Shown here: positions 10,179-19,169 of the stretch, in pieces
Position numbering within the stretch: position 1 is the first letter of the stretch
How the letters are laid out: the number at the start of each line of letters is the position of its first letter
Assembly (NCBI RefSeq): GCF_029051685.1
Contig: NZ_JAACFT010000006.1
Span: 223,412-287,411 of the forward strand
DNA length: 64,000 nucleotides
Direction: 5' to 3'
Source: Bradyrhizobium sp. CSA207
Lineage (GTDB): Bacteria > Pseudomonadota > Alphaproteobacteria > Rhizobiales > Xanthobacteraceae
Notes under the pieces: generated by a model
Told to the model about the DNA's origin: nothing
Seen by the model: the letters and a program-made list of their open reading frames with translations, nothing else
Database searches by the model: none
Translations under genes and position numbers: made by a program

Positions 10179-11216
10179 TCAGATCCAGCCCTGAAGCTCA
10201 CGCAGCACCAGGGCGCGGATCACATCCATGCCGGGTTCGCTATCATTGAGGCAGGGGATCGCGGAAAACTGCTCGCCACCATTATGCTTGAAGATCTCGG
10301 CATTCTCCTGCGCGATCTCCTCCAGCGTCTCCAGGCAGTCGGCGGAGAAGCCCGGCGTCACCACGGCAATGCGGCGCACGCCTTCCCTGGCGAGCCGCTC
10401 CATCGTCTTGTCGGTGTAGGGCTGGAGCCACTCGTCATTGCCGAAGCGTGACTGGAACGTCAGCAGCAGCTTTGTCGCGTCCATGCCGAGCCGGCGGCGC
10501 AGCGCCTCGGTGGTGGCGACGCATTGGCCCTGGTAGGGATCGCCCTTGTCGACATAGGATTTCGGCATGCCGTGGAACGAGGCGACGATCAGCTCCGGCT
10601 TGAACGGCAGCGTGGCGAGATGCGCCTCGATCGAGGTCGCAAGCGCCTCGATATAAGCCTCGTCCTCGTAATACGGCGGCGTCACCCGCAACGTCGGCTG
10701 CGCGCGCAGGCGGGAGAGCACACGGAACACTTCGTCGCAGACGGTGGCCGAGGTCGGGGCCGAATATTGCGGATAGAGCGGCACGGCGAGGATGCGTTCG
10801 CAACCCTTGGCGATCAGTGCTTCGATGCCCGACTGGATCGAGGGATTGCCATAGCGCATCGCCCAGTCCACGACGACGTGGCTGCGGTCCGATAGCGCGG
10901 CTGCAAGCTTGTCGCCCTGCGACCGCGTGATGGTCTTCAGCGGCGACTCGTTTCTCTCGGTGTTCCAGATCTTCAGGTAGTCGAGCGCCTTGGTCCGGGG
11001 GCGGCTGCGCAGGATGATCCCGTTCAGCACGAGCTTCCAGATCAGGCCCTGGTCCTCGATGACGCGGGGATCGGAGAGGAATTCCTTCAAATAGACGCGC
11101 ACCCCGGGGGCATCGGCCGTATCGGGCGTACCGAGATTGACCAGGAGCACGCCGACCCGCGGCAGCCCGGGTTGCACCGCTGGCTTCGCGGTCGCGATGG
11201 GGACAATGGTCGTCAT
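10179..11216 (-). CDS. hemH: Ferrochelatase
   Basis: Ferrochelatase inserts Fe2+ into protoporphyrin IX to make haem, the last step of the pathway, at the inner membrane. From the ATG at 11216 the protein is 345 residues. The catalytic histidine is in SFHGMPKSYVDKGDPY and the conserved acidic segment is DCLETLEEI. The N-terminal motif GVLLVNLGTPD is typical. An in-frame start at 11252 adds 12 poorly conserved residues. The downstream substrate-binding protein gene lies only 10 bases away. Confidence 0.96.
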   Translation of the reverse strand: MTTIVPIATAKPAVQPGLPRVGVLLVNLGTPDTADAPGVRVYLKEFLSDPRVIEDQGLIWKLVLNGIILRSRPRTKALDYLKIWNTERNESPLKTITRSQGDKLAAALSDRSHVVVDWAMRYGNPSIQSGIEALIAKGCERILAVPLYPQYSAPTSATVCDEVFRVLSRLRAQPTLRVTPPYYEDEAYIEALATSIEAHLATLPFKPELIVASFHGMPKSYVDKGDPYQGQCVATTEALRRRLGMDATKLLLTFQSRFGNDEWLQPYTDKTMERLAREGVRRIAVVTPGFSADCLETLEEIAQENAEIFKHNGGEQFSAIPCLNDSEPGMDVIRALVLRELQGWI

Positions 11217-11296
11217 GGTAAGTTGCGTCGCGCGTTGCTCCGAACTTGTCAAGTTTGGGCCGGTTTCGCTAGGGTCGGTGCACAGGGGGAGGAACC

Positions 11297-11695
11297 ATGA
11301 CGCTTGCGGAATGGTGCGTTTTCGGAGCGCTGCTGCTCTATCTCTTAACGATCGCCTCGATCAAATGGATCAGGTTTCGCGCCTTCGACAATTCGCGGCC
11401 GCGCGATCCCGCCTTCTATGAGGACGCCATCGCGCAGCGCGCGCTCGGCGCGCACCAGAACGGCATCGAGACCTTCCCATTCTTCGCCTTCGCCGTGCTG
11501 CTCGCCGAATTCCGAGACTCGCCGCAGCGCCTGATCGACGAGCTCGCGGTGCTGTTCTTGATCGTGCGGATCGCCTATGTGCTGACCTATCTCGGCAACC
11601 GCCCGACACTGCGCTCCATCCTCTGGAGCATCGGCTTTGCCATCAATCTTGGGATCTTCTTCATGCCGATGTTGAAGCGGTTTTTGCCGGTGTGA
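11297..11695 (+). CDS. MAPEG-family membrane protein
   Basis: The 132-residue protein has four predicted membrane helices, the conserved segment RDPAFYEDAIAQRALGAHQNGIETFPFFA in the first loop and second helix, and RIAYVLTYLGNRPTLRSILW near helix three. MAPEG proteins include glutathione-dependent transferases; bacterial members like this are mostly uncharacterised. A GGGGAGGAA ribosome site lies just before the ATG. It is divergent from hemH with an 80-base gap. Confidence 0.88.
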   Translation: MTLAEWCVFGALLLYLLTIASIKWIRFRAFDNSRPRDPAFYEDAIAQRALGAHQNGIETFPFFAFAVLLAEFRDSPQRLIDELAVLFLIVRIAYVLTYLGNRPTLRSILWSIGFAINLGIFFMPMLKRFLPV

Positions 11696-11703
11696 CCTTC
11701 TTA

Positions 11704-11850
11704 CCTTCTCCCCTTGTGGGAGAAGGTGGCGCGAAGCGCCGGATGAGGGGTTAGATCCGCGAGCTCATTGATAAAGAGGAATTCGCGGAGAGAACCCCTC
11801 ACCCCGCTTCGCTTTGCGAAGCGACCCTCTCCCGCAAGGGGAGAGGGAAG
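11704..11850. repeat. Palindromic intergenic repeat (family C, copy 2)
   Basis: It begins CTTCTCCCCTTGTGGGAGAAGG, continues with GGCGCGAAGCGCCGGATGAGGGG, and ends CCCTCTCCCGCAAGGGGAGAGGG. It lies between the convergent MAPEG and NicO genes, abutting the NicO stop codon. Confidence 0.8.
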
Positions 11851-11853
11851 AGC

Positions 11854-12945
11854 TCAAAAACACGTCGTTCGTTCGGCCGCGATATAGCCGAACAGCAGGC
11901 CCGCGCCGAACAGCAGCACGAGGCCGGCGGCGCCGAATTCGATGCCGCGCATGAACAGCGCGCCGCCGCCGTCGCGCCCGGCGCTCAGGCGGCCGGCGAC
12001 GTCCTTGGCGAAAACGGCAACGACCGCGATGGCTGCAACCGTGATTGCGGTACCGAGCCCCATCAACAGGGTCGCGGCGATGCCGGCCCAGAACAGCCCC
12101 TGCGCCAGCGCGAACACCAGCACCAGGATCGCGCCCGAACATGGGCGGATGCCGACGGTCAGGATCGCGGCGAATCCGCGCCGCCAGCCGCCGGGCCCGG
12201 CGAGCTCACTCGGCGCGGGACCATGGGAATGGCCGCAATGCTCGTCGTGGACGTGGTCATGCCCATGCTGGGCATGGACGTGACCGTGATCGTGGTCATG
12301 ATGATCATGCGCATCATGGTGGTGATGGCCGTCATCGTGATGATGCGGCACGCCCGCGATCGCCGGCACGGGCTGGGCGGCCTGGAGCGCACGGATCAAG
12401 GTGCCGCCCTTGACCCAGACCAGACGCAGGCCGAACAGCGCGATCAGGGCGTAGCTCGCGATCTCGATGGCGCCTTCCGCCTTGCACATCGTCTTGGCGG
12501 TCGCATTCAGCACCCAGGCCGAGATACCGACGATGAGGATCGCGACCAGCGACTGCATCAATGCGGACGCGAACGACAGTACGATGCCGCGCCGCGCGGT
12601 CTCGCGGTTGGCGACGAGATAGGAAGCGATCACTGCCTTGCCGTGACCGGGGCCTGCAGCGTGGAAGATGCCGTAGGCGAACGAGATAAAGAGCAGCGTC
12701 CACACCGCCGAGCCGTCGGTCTTGGCAGCGCGGATGGTCGCGGACATCTGCCGATAGAATTCCGACTGTTTTGCCAATAGCCAGCCGATGACGCCACCGA
12801 CTTCGGGCTCAGCCGCCGACCGGGGCGCGCCGAACGGATTTTGCGCGAGGACATTGTGGAGCGCCGCATCGGCCACGCCAGCGACGAGGAGAACCGCAGC
12901 GCAGGCGATCAGCCCGCGCCCGAGAGGAGAGAGATGCCGCTTCAA
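11854..12945 (-). CDS. Nickel/cobalt transporter, NicO/RcnA family
   Basis: This is an integral membrane transporter of the NicO superfamily, with both signature motifs: GPGHGKAVIASYL and VGIRPCSGAILVLVFAL. Between them is a long His/Asp-rich cytoplasmic or periplasmic loop (more than 20 histidines, about residues 200-250), as in Ni/Co efflux proteins. The start proposed is a TTG at 12945 that overlaps the TGA of the DUF1007 gene as TTGA, giving MKRHLSPLG and a signal-like first helix; the upstream open frame overlaps DUF1007 and looks spurious. Length is then 363 residues. DUF1007-NicO pairs are common and probably act together in Ni/Co handling; uptake or efflux direction cannot be told. 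Confidence 0.87.
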   Translation of the reverse strand: MKRHLSPLGRGLIACAAVLLVAGVADAALHNVLAQNPFGAPRSAAEPEVGGVIGWLLAKQSEFYRQMSATIRAAKTDGSAVWTLLFISFAYGIFHAAGPGHGKAVIASYLVANRETARRGIVLSFASALMQSLVAILIVGISAWVLNATAKTMCKAEGAIEIASYALIALFGLRLVWVKGGTLIRALQAAQPVPAIAGVPHHHDDGHHHHDAHDHHDHDHGHVHAQHGHDHVHDEHCGHSHGPAPSELAGPGGWRRGFAAILTVGIRPCSGAILVLVFALAQGLFWAGIAATLLMGLGTAITVAAIAVVAVFAKDVAGRLSAGRDGGGALFMRGIEFGAAGLVLLFGAGLLFGYIAAERTTCF

Positions 12946-13580
12946 GGGCAATCCACCGTGATCTTGTTGGCGAACATCATGCCGAAATTGGCGTTCTCGC
13001 CGCTCATGAAGGTCTGCTCGTTGAGCTTCTGCGCGCTCGCCGTGCCGTCGCTCGGGCGCTCCAGCTTCATCTGGCAACCGGCGGGCGCACCGACCAGCTT
13101 GACCGGATTGTCCTTGGCCATCTGGAAGTCGATGAAGAAGGAGCGGTCGAACACTTCGAGCATCAATTGCCTGGGCTTGACCGGATTCTTCAACGGCAGC
13201 GTGAAGTGCAGGGTCAGCACCGTATCCTTGTAGTCGAGGAAATAGTCGACCGGCTCCTGGAATCGCTCCTTCTTGCCGTCGGCTCGCGCGAAGGTGAAGT
13301 AGGCATATTCCTTCAGCGACTCGACATTGGTCTGCGCCAGTGGCCCGAGCTCTTCGCGCGTGTAGGCCCCCTTGGTCTTGCCCTCGAGCCCCTGCACCGC
13401 ATAGGCCGAGAACATGTCATCGAAGGTCCAGGCGTGGCGAACGCCGGTGATCGTGCCGTCGGCTGCGTAGAGCAATTCGCTGCTCGCGGTGATCCAGACA
13501 TGCGGATGCGCCCGCGCCGCGCTGCCTGCGAGCGTGAGGCCGGCGGCGAGCAGCAATCCGAACGGGGCGCGCATGCCCAT
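12942..13580 (-). CDS. DUF1007 family periplasmic protein
   Basis: The 212-residue protein has a cleavable signal (LLLAAGLTLAGSAARAHPHVWI) and starts its mature part with the family's His motif AHPHVWI, able to bind a metal at the new N-terminus. The family occurs beside NicO-type Ni/Co transporters and is thought to be an accessory metal-binding protein. Its ATG overlaps the stop codon of the M3 peptidase (ATGA), and its own TGA overlaps the NicO start, so three genes are translationally coupled. Confidence 0.87.
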   Translation of the reverse strand: MGMRAPFGLLLAAGLTLAGSAARAHPHVWITASSELLYAADGTITGVRHAWTFDDMFSAYAVQGLEGKTKGAYTREELGPLAQTNVESLKEYAYFTFARADGKKERFQEPVDYFLDYKDTVLTLHFTLPLKNPVKPRQLMLEVFDRSFFIDFQMAKDNPVKLVGAPAGCQMKLERPSDGTASAQKLNEQTFMSGENANFGMMFANKITVDCP

Positions 13581-15661
13581 CAGGCCGCCTTTGCGTCGTC
13601 GAGCAGGCCGCGACGGCGGAGCAGCGCGTCGGGCTCCGGCGGGCGGCCGCGGAACGCCTCATAGGCGGCCTCCGGATCGACCGATCCGCCCGAGGAATAG
13701 ATGTCGTCGTGCAGACGCTTGGCCACGGTGGGATCGAAGATGTCGCCGGCCTCCTCGAACGCGCCGAAGGCGTCGGCGTCCATCACTTCCGACCACATGT
13801 AGCTGTAATAGCCCGCGGCATAATGATCGCCGGTGAAGATGTGGCCGAATTGCGTGGGCCGGTGGCGCAGCGAAATCTCCTCGGGCATGCCGATCTTCTC
13901 CAGCTCCTTCTTCTCGAAGGCACGCACGTCCTGCGCGGCCGAAGCCGGCTGGGTGTGGAATTCGAGGTCGATCAGGGCCGAGGAGACGAACTCGACGGTG
14001 GCAAAGCCCTGGTTGAACTTTCGCGCGGCAAGGAACCGTTGCAGCAGGTCGTCGGGCAGCGGCTCGCCGGTCTGATAGTGGCGGGCAAACTGCTGGAGCA
14101 CCTCGGGCCGCTCCTGCCAATGCTCGTAGAGCTGGGACGGCAGCTCGACGAAGTCGGTGAAGACGGAGGTGCCCGACAGTGACGGGTAAGTCACGTTGGA
14201 GAGCATGCCATGCAAGCCGTGGCCGAACTCGTGGAACAGGGTCCGGGCGTCGTCGGGCGACAACAGCGAAGGCTGGCCGTCGGCGCCCTTGGCGAAATTG
14301 CAGATGTTGAGGATCAGCGGTGCGATCTCGCCGTCGAGCTTCTGCTGGTCGCGCAGCGAGGTCATCCAGGCGCCGGAGCGCTTTGACGACCGGGCGAAGT
14401 AGTCGCCGTAGAACAGCGCCTTGTGCTTGCCGTCCCGGCCCTTCACCTCCCAGACCCGGACGTCCGGATGCCAGACCGGGACATCCTTGCGCTCTTCGAA
14501 GGTGATGCCGAACAGGCGCGTGGCGCAGTCGAAGGCAGCCGCGATCATATGATCGAGCGCGAGATAGGGCTTGATCGCGGCGTCGTCGAAATTGGCGCGC
14601 TGGAGGCGGAGCTTTTCGGCGTAGAAGCGCCAATCCCAAGGCGCGAGCTTGAAATTGCCGCCCTCTTGCGTGATCAGCGTCTGCATCTCGTCGCGGTCGG
14701 CCAGCGCCCGGGCGCGGGCGGGTTTCCAGACCCGTTCCAGCAGGCCGCGCACCGCCTCCGGCGTCTTGGCCATGGAATCCTCGAGCCGGTAGGCGGCGAA
14801 GGTCGGATAGCCCAACAGCCTGGCGCTCTCCTCGCGCAGCTTCAGGATCTCGACGATGATCGTGTTGTTGTCGTTGGCATTGCCATTGTCGCCGCGCGCG
14901 ACGAAGGCCTTGTAGATCTTCTCGCGCAGGTCGCGCCGGCCTGCGCTCTTCAGGAACGGCTCGACCGAGGAACGCGACAGCGTAACGATGGCCTTGCCGG
15001 CCATGCCGCGCTCTTCTGCCGCGGCCTTGGCGGCGGCGACGAAGCTCTCGGAAAGGCCCTGCCGGTCGCCCTCGCCGAGCTCCATGAACCATTCCTGCTC
15101 GTCGCCGAGCAGATGATGGCTGAAGCCGGTGCCGAGCTGGGCGAGCTGTTCGTTGATCTCGGCCATGCGCGTCTTGGCCTCATCGGAAAGGCCGGCGCCG
15201 GAGCGGTGGAAGCGGGTGTAGGTCCGTTCCAGCAGCCGGATTTCCTCCGGCGTGAGAGCGAGATTGGCGCGGTTCTCGTGCAGCTGGGCGATGCGGCCAA
15301 ACAGCACGGCATTCATCGTGATCGGATTCCAGTGCCGCGCCATCCGCAACGAGACCTCCTTGTCGATCTCCAGGATGGCCGGATTGGAATGCGCCGAGAC
15401 GAGGTCGTAGAAGACCGCGGTGACCTTGTTCAACAGCTTGCCGGAGCGCTCCAGTGCCGTGATGGTGTTGGCGAAGTCCGGCACCGCCGGATCGTTGGTG
15501 ATCGCCGCGATCTCGGCGGAATGGTCGGCGAAGGCCTGCTCGAAGGCCGGCAGGAAGTGCTCCGGCTTGATCTCGTCGAACGGCGGGGTCGCAAACGGCG
15601 TCACCCAGGCCTTCAGCAGCGGGTTGGTCTCGGAGTCCGTAGTCTGGCGGAGTTCTGACAT
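13580..15661 (-). CDS. M3-family zinc oligopeptidase
   Basis: This 693-residue enzyme is a cytoplasmic M3 metallopeptidase of the oligopeptidase A / dipeptidyl carboxypeptidase type, degrading short peptides. The zinc motif HEFGH is at residues 477-481 in LFHEFGHGLHGMLSN. The N-terminus NPLLKAWVTPFATPPFDEIKPEHF is typical. The ATG at 15661 is used; the frame runs on to 16060 but the extra segment is not family-like and overlaps a small gene on the other strand. It heads the operon with DUF1007 and NicO through an ATGA overlap, an odd pairing of peptidase and Ni/Co transport. Confidence 0.92.
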   Translation of the reverse strand: MSELRQTTDSETNPLLKAWVTPFATPPFDEIKPEHFLPAFEQAFADHSAEIAAITNDPAVPDFANTITALERSGKLLNKVTAVFYDLVSAHSNPAILEIDKEVSLRMARHWNPITMNAVLFGRIAQLHENRANLALTPEEIRLLERTYTRFHRSGAGLSDEAKTRMAEINEQLAQLGTGFSHHLLGDEQEWFMELGEGDRQGLSESFVAAAKAAAEERGMAGKAIVTLSRSSVEPFLKSAGRRDLREKIYKAFVARGDNGNANDNNTIIVEILKLREESARLLGYPTFAAYRLEDSMAKTPEAVRGLLERVWKPARARALADRDEMQTLITQEGGNFKLAPWDWRFYAEKLRLQRANFDDAAIKPYLALDHMIAAAFDCATRLFGITFEERKDVPVWHPDVRVWEVKGRDGKHKALFYGDYFARSSKRSGAWMTSLRDQQKLDGEIAPLILNICNFAKGADGQPSLLSPDDARTLFHEFGHGLHGMLSNVTYPSLSGTSVFTDFVELPSQLYEHWQERPEVLQQFARHYQTGEPLPDDLLQRFLAARKFNQGFATVEFVSSALIDLEFHTQPASAAQDVRAFEKKELEKIGMPEEISLRHRPTQFGHIFTGDHYAAGYYSYMWSEVMDADAFGAFEEAGDIFDPTVAKRLHDDIYSSGGSVDPEAAYEAFRGRPPEPDALLRRRGLLDDAKAA

Positions 15662-15796
15662 CACAAGTCCCGATTTCTGAGCCGATTTGTCGGGGCCAGC
15701 TATAGCACGCGATGGGGCTTTTTTGGGCCATTTGGCCTTGCTCCCGGCGGGCTTTTCGGGGAGATTGCGGCCCTCGAAGCCACGGACCTTGAACCC

Positions 15797-16051
15797 ATGA
15801 ACGCGCCTTCCTCGTCCTCCCGTCAGATCGTCTGGCCGAGCGTCATCACCGTCATCAGCGCCGCCATCCTGATCGGCGCCGAAGTGTTCGGCGCGGCCTT
15901 TGCCGGCGGCTGGGCGCTCGCGATCCTGTTCGGGCTCGGCGATCAAGGCGCGCATATCCTCCAGGCCGCGCTGTTCGCACTCGGCGTCCTCGTCATGACC
16001 GCGTTCGTCCGTGGAGCTCAGCGCGTCGAGCCGTTCACGAAGCGCGGCTGA
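15797..16051 (+). CDS. Small membrane protein of unknown function
   Basis: The 84-residue product has two hydrophobic helices (VITVISAAILIGAEVFGAAFAGGWALAILFG and ILQAALFALGVLVMTAFV) and a charged C-terminus. The family is not recognised. It is divergent from the M3 peptidase with 135 bases between starts. GC3-rich codon use supports real coding. Confidence 0.65.
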   Translation: MNAPSSSSRQIVWPSVITVISAAILIGAEVFGAAFAGGWALAILFGLGDQGAHILQAALFALGVLVMTAFVRGAQRVEPFTKRG

Positions 16052-16159
16052 AGCGCGCACGCGCGCGAGACGCGCGCTGCACGGAAAAACTTAACGCCTG
16101 TTCATGTTCGGCGTCGCCTGCGCGACACAGCGCAAGCAGATGTTAGGCAATTCGGTTCG

Positions 16160-16620
16160 CAGCCTAAAAAAATTCTTGCGAAGCAGAGTCAAAACGCTTA
16201 TGTGCGGACTTGCCCAATTTCGCACGTGCCTGTGGTCGTGTGTCAGTCGGTAGGTATCCGGACAAGAGGCCGGACAGCCGCCAAGGGGTGAAGAAGCCGA
16301 GGGGCTCTTCGGAAGCGCCGAAATCGGAAGACTGAAAAGTCGGAAGATGAAGCGAACCCGAAGCGTCCAGCATCTCTCTCAAGAGATGCCTTGTCGAAGG
16401 TGACTTTACTCTTTGCAACCGTGACTGGCAGCCGGAGGCGAACCGGCGCACCCCGCTCTCAACGGGGGACGCGACTTAAAGCAACGACGGATCGGGCTTT
16501 TTTGGTCTCTACCGGCATTCCAACGCCGGCGCGGGCTACTGAAAAGGCTTGTCCTTCATTGCCAGGTGAGCGGGCGGGAGCATTCCCAACCAATCCACGG
16601 CAGCACAGTCTGGTTTGAGT
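16160..16620 (+). ncRNA. Structured 5' leader of ornithine decarboxylase, candidate speF-type element
   Basis: A 672-base non-coding gap precedes the decarboxylase. It holds many stems: GCATCTCT-CTCA-AGAGATGC (16370-16389, perfect 8 bp), CCCCG-CTCTCAA-CGGGG (16451-16467), GTGCG...CGCAC near 16203 and TCCGG...CCGGA near 16257. T-rich runs occur at 16498-16503. An RNA element named speF is known upstream of ornithine decarboxylase genes in alphaproteobacteria; the position and size fit, but I cannot align its consensus by eye. Exact ends are uncertain. Confidence 0.45.
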
Positions 16621-16723
16621 CTTTGGCTTCGTCGCGCCTCCATCGCGCGATCTGGCCGGAGCGCTCTTATCCGACGTCATTTTTTGAACGGATCCCCGTC
16701 GCTGGGCCGTTTGGGAGAGTGCT

Positions 16724-17866
16724 ATGACCGAACGTATTCAGGAATTCCTGCGCAACCGCCGCAGCGAGGGCCGGGACACCGAGCCCTGTCTCGTCGTCGA
16801 CCTCGAAGTCGTGCGCGACAATTACCAGACCTTTGCCAAGGCGCTGCCCGACAGCCGCGTGTTCTATGCCGTCAAGGCGAACCCGGCGCCGGAAGTGCTG
16901 GCTCTGCTCGCCTCCATGGGCTCCTGCTTCGACACCGCCACGGTCGCCGAGATCGAGATGGCGCTGGCCGCTGGAGCTACGCCCGACCGCATCTCCTTTG
17001 GGAACACGATCAAGAAGGAGCGCGACATCGCGCGCGCCTTCGCGCTCGGCATTCGCCTGTTCGCGGTCGATTGCGCCGCCGAGGTCGAGAAGGTCGCCCG
17101 TGCCGCGCCCGGCGCGAAGGTGTTCTGCCGCATTCTCTATGACTGCGCCGGCGCCGAGTGGCCGCTGTCGCGCAAGTTCGGCTGCGACCCGGAAATGGCG
17201 GTCGAGGTGCTCGACGTTGCCAAGCGCCTGGGCCTGGAGCCGTGCGGCATCTCCTTCCATGTCGGCTCGCAGCAGCGCAAGGTGAAGGCGTGGGACCGTG
17301 CGCTGGCGATGGCCTCGCAGGTGTTCCGCGACTGCGCCGAGCGCGGCATCAACCTGACCATGGTCAACATGGGCGGCGGCTTCCCGACCAAGTACCTGAA
17401 GGACGTGCCGCCGGTGGTCACCTACGGCCGGTCGATCTTCCGCGCCCTGCGCAAGCACTTCGGCAACCAGATTCCGGAGACCATCATCGAGCCCGGCCGC
17501 GGCATGGTGGGCAACGCCGGCATCATCGAATCCGAAGTCGTGCTGATCTCGAAGAAGAGCGACGAGGACGAGGTGCGCTGGGTCTATCTGGACATCGGCA
17601 AGTTCGGCGGTCTCGCCGAGACCATGGACGAGTCGATCCGTTACGCCATCCGCACCCCGCATGACGGGGCGGACATGACGCCCTGCGTCCTCGCTGGCCC
17701 GACCTGCGATAGCGCCGACGTGCTGTACGAGAAGAACCCGTATCCGCTCCCTGTCACGCTCGAGATCGGCGACAAGCTGCTGATCGAAGGTACCGGAGCC
17801 TATACGTCGACTTACGCGGCGGTGGCGTTCAACGGCATCCCGCCGCTGAAGACGTATCACATCTGA
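16724..17866 (+). CDS. Ornithine (lysine/ornithine) decarboxylase, alanine-racemase fold
   Basis: The enzyme decarboxylates ornithine to putrescine with pyridoxal phosphate. It has 380 residues. The PLP lysine is Lys51 in FYAVKANP; GMVGNAGI follows EPGR (PLP phosphate site), and the catalytic cysteine lies in GPTCDSADV near residue 328. The N-terminus and length fit the eukaryotic-like group IV decarboxylases common in alphaproteobacteria. GGGAGAG precedes the ATG. It opens a cluster with a GNAT protein, a RidA protein and homospermidine synthase, so putrescine is probably turned into homospermidine. The long leader suggests post-transcriptional feedback. Activity on lysine as well cannot be excluded. 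Confidence 0.93.
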   Translation: MTERIQEFLRNRRSEGRDTEPCLVVDLEVVRDNYQTFAKALPDSRVFYAVKANPAPEVLALLASMGSCFDTATVAEIEMALAAGATPDRISFGNTIKKERDIARAFALGIRLFAVDCAAEVEKVARAAPGAKVFCRILYDCAGAEWPLSRKFGCDPEMAVEVLDVAKRLGLEPCGISFHVGSQQRKVKAWDRALAMASQVFRDCAERGINLTMVNMGGGFPTKYLKDVPPVVTYGRSIFRALRKHFGNQIPETIIEPGRGMVGNAGIIESEVVLISKKSDEDEVRWVYLDIGKFGGLAETMDESIRYAIRTPHDGADMTPCVLAGPTCDSADVLYEKNPYPLPVTLEIGDKLLIEGTGAYTSTYAAVAFNGIPPLKTYHI

Positions 17867-17897
17867 TCCGCCTCCCGTTCGAGGCCTGACGAACCCC

Positions 17898-17917
17898 GGA
17901 GCCGGCTTGCCGGCTCC
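17898..17917 (+). terminator. Hairpin after ornithine decarboxylase
   Basis: GGAGCCGGC-TT-GCCGGCTCC is a perfect 9-bp stem 32 bases past the stop codon. It is followed by TTCCCT rather than a U-run, so it may be a partial terminator or an mRNA-stabilising hairpin. Confidence 0.5.
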
Positions 17918-17996
17918 TTCCCTGACATTTCGATTCTGACGACGCCTTGGACCGGCGTGCTGCGCGCACGTCGATTCAAGCGGGGACTGACGCGCC

Positions 17997-18584
17997 ATGA
18001 CTGCTCTTCGGAAGCCACAGATCGCCCTCACCTCGAAAGCCGCTCCGTTCGCGATCCGCGCCGAGCGTGCTGCCGACGTCGCGACGCGTGAAGCGCTGCT
18101 GGATACCTGCTTTGGCGAGAACCGCCATGGCCGCACCTGCCAGCGCCTGCGCGACGGACGTGCACCCGCCGCCGGCCTCGCGCTTGCCGCCGTGCACGAG
18201 GGACAGCTCGTGGGAACCGTGCGTCTGTGGCACGTCAGCGCCGGAGGCAGGCCCGCTTTGGTCCTCGGACCGCTGGCGGTCGATCCTGCCTGCCGCGAGC
18301 TCGGGATCGGCGCCGCGCTGATGCAACAAGCGCTGGCCGCCGCCCGGGCGCGCGGGCATGCCGCCGTGATCCTGCTCGGCGATGCCCCCTACTACGCCCG
18401 CTTTGGTTTCTCGGCCGCCAAGACCGGCGAGCTCTCGCTGCCCGGCCCGTTCCAGCGCGACCGCCTGCTCGCGCTGGAACTCACCGAAGGCGCCCTCGAC
18501 GGCGTCTCCGGGATGATTATCCCGAGCGGCGCGGCGTTGCCCAAACGGCGGGCGTCGCGCGCCCTGCACGCGCACGCGGCCTAA
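17997..18584 (+). CDS. GNAT N-acetyltransferase
   Basis: The 195-residue protein has a GNAT core: LVLGPLAVDPACRELGIGAALMQQALAAARARGHAAVILLGDAPYYARFGF, the acetyl-CoA loop being CRELGIGAAL. This resembles the YhbS-type acetyltransferases. Its place between ornithine decarboxylase and homospermidine synthase suggests a role with polyamines or related amines, but the substrate is not determined. The N-terminal 18 residues are unstructured-looking. Confidence 0.85.
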   Translation: MTALRKPQIALTSKAAPFAIRAERAADVATREALLDTCFGENRHGRTCQRLRDGRAPAAGLALAAVHEGQLVGTVRLWHVSAGGRPALVLGPLAVDPACRELGIGAALMQQALAAARARGHAAVILLGDAPYYARFGFSAAKTGELSLPGPFQRDRLLALELTEGALDGVSGMIIPSGAALPKRRASRALHAHAA

Positions 18585-18731
18585 GGGATTGCCATCATGG
18601 CGACGACCCAAGCCGCGTCGCGCGGCGGTGCCTGCACGCGCCTACTCCGACGCCCGTTCCTTTGGGGTTGCGCGAGCCCGAGAAACGCCCTTTAACCCGC
18701 GAAACATCCCCCTCAATCGAGGTCCGAGCCC

Positions 18732-19121
18732 ATGCCCCGTCGCCTGATTTCCACCGGCTCCCCGTTCGAGAAGACCGCCGGTTACAGCCGCGCCGTGATC
18801 GAGGGCGAGTTCGCCTTCGTCGCGGGGACCACCGGCTACGACTACACCACGATGACGATGCCGGCTGATGTCACCAGCCAGTCACGCAACTGCTTCAAGA
18901 CCATTGAAGCCGCCCTGAAGGAGGGCGGATTCGAGATGGCCGACATCGTTCGCGCGAACTACTACCTCACCGACGTCAAGGATGCGGACGCCCATTTCGC
19001 GGTCTGCGGCGAAGTCCTGGGCGACATCCGGCCGGCAGCAACCCTCGTCGTCGTTTCGGCGCTCTACAAGCCCGAGATGAAAGTCGAGATCGAAGTGACC
19101 GCCAAGCGCCGCAGCGCCTGA
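18732..19121 (+). CDS. RidA/YjgF-family protein
   Basis: The 129-residue protein has the RidA fold. Visible motifs are AFVAGTTGYDYTTMTMPADVTSQSRNCFKTIEAAL and the C-terminal RPAATLVVVSALYKPEMKVEIEVTA, where the family arginine (RPA) sits. RidA enzymes hydrolyse reactive enamine/imine intermediates from PLP enzymes. It lies 48 bases before homospermidine synthase, which works through imine intermediates, and after a PLP decarboxylase, so detoxifying a polyamine imine is a reasonable inference. Confidence 0.9.
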   Translation: MPRRLISTGSPFEKTAGYSRAVIEGEFAFVAGTTGYDYTTMTMPADVTSQSRNCFKTIEAALKEGGFEMADIVRANYYLTDVKDADAHFAVCGEVLGDIRPAATLVVVSALYKPEMKVEIEVTAKRRSA

Positions 19122-19169
19122 TCCACCCCTCACCATTTGTCTGCCCGCACTTTCCGGAGAAACCATCCT

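Noticed and set aside
12159..12392. Met/Ile/Thr-rich frames within the His loop of NicO
   Set aside because: They arise from the repeated His/Asp codons read in other frames; the same happens in the COG0523 His region at 23247-23471.
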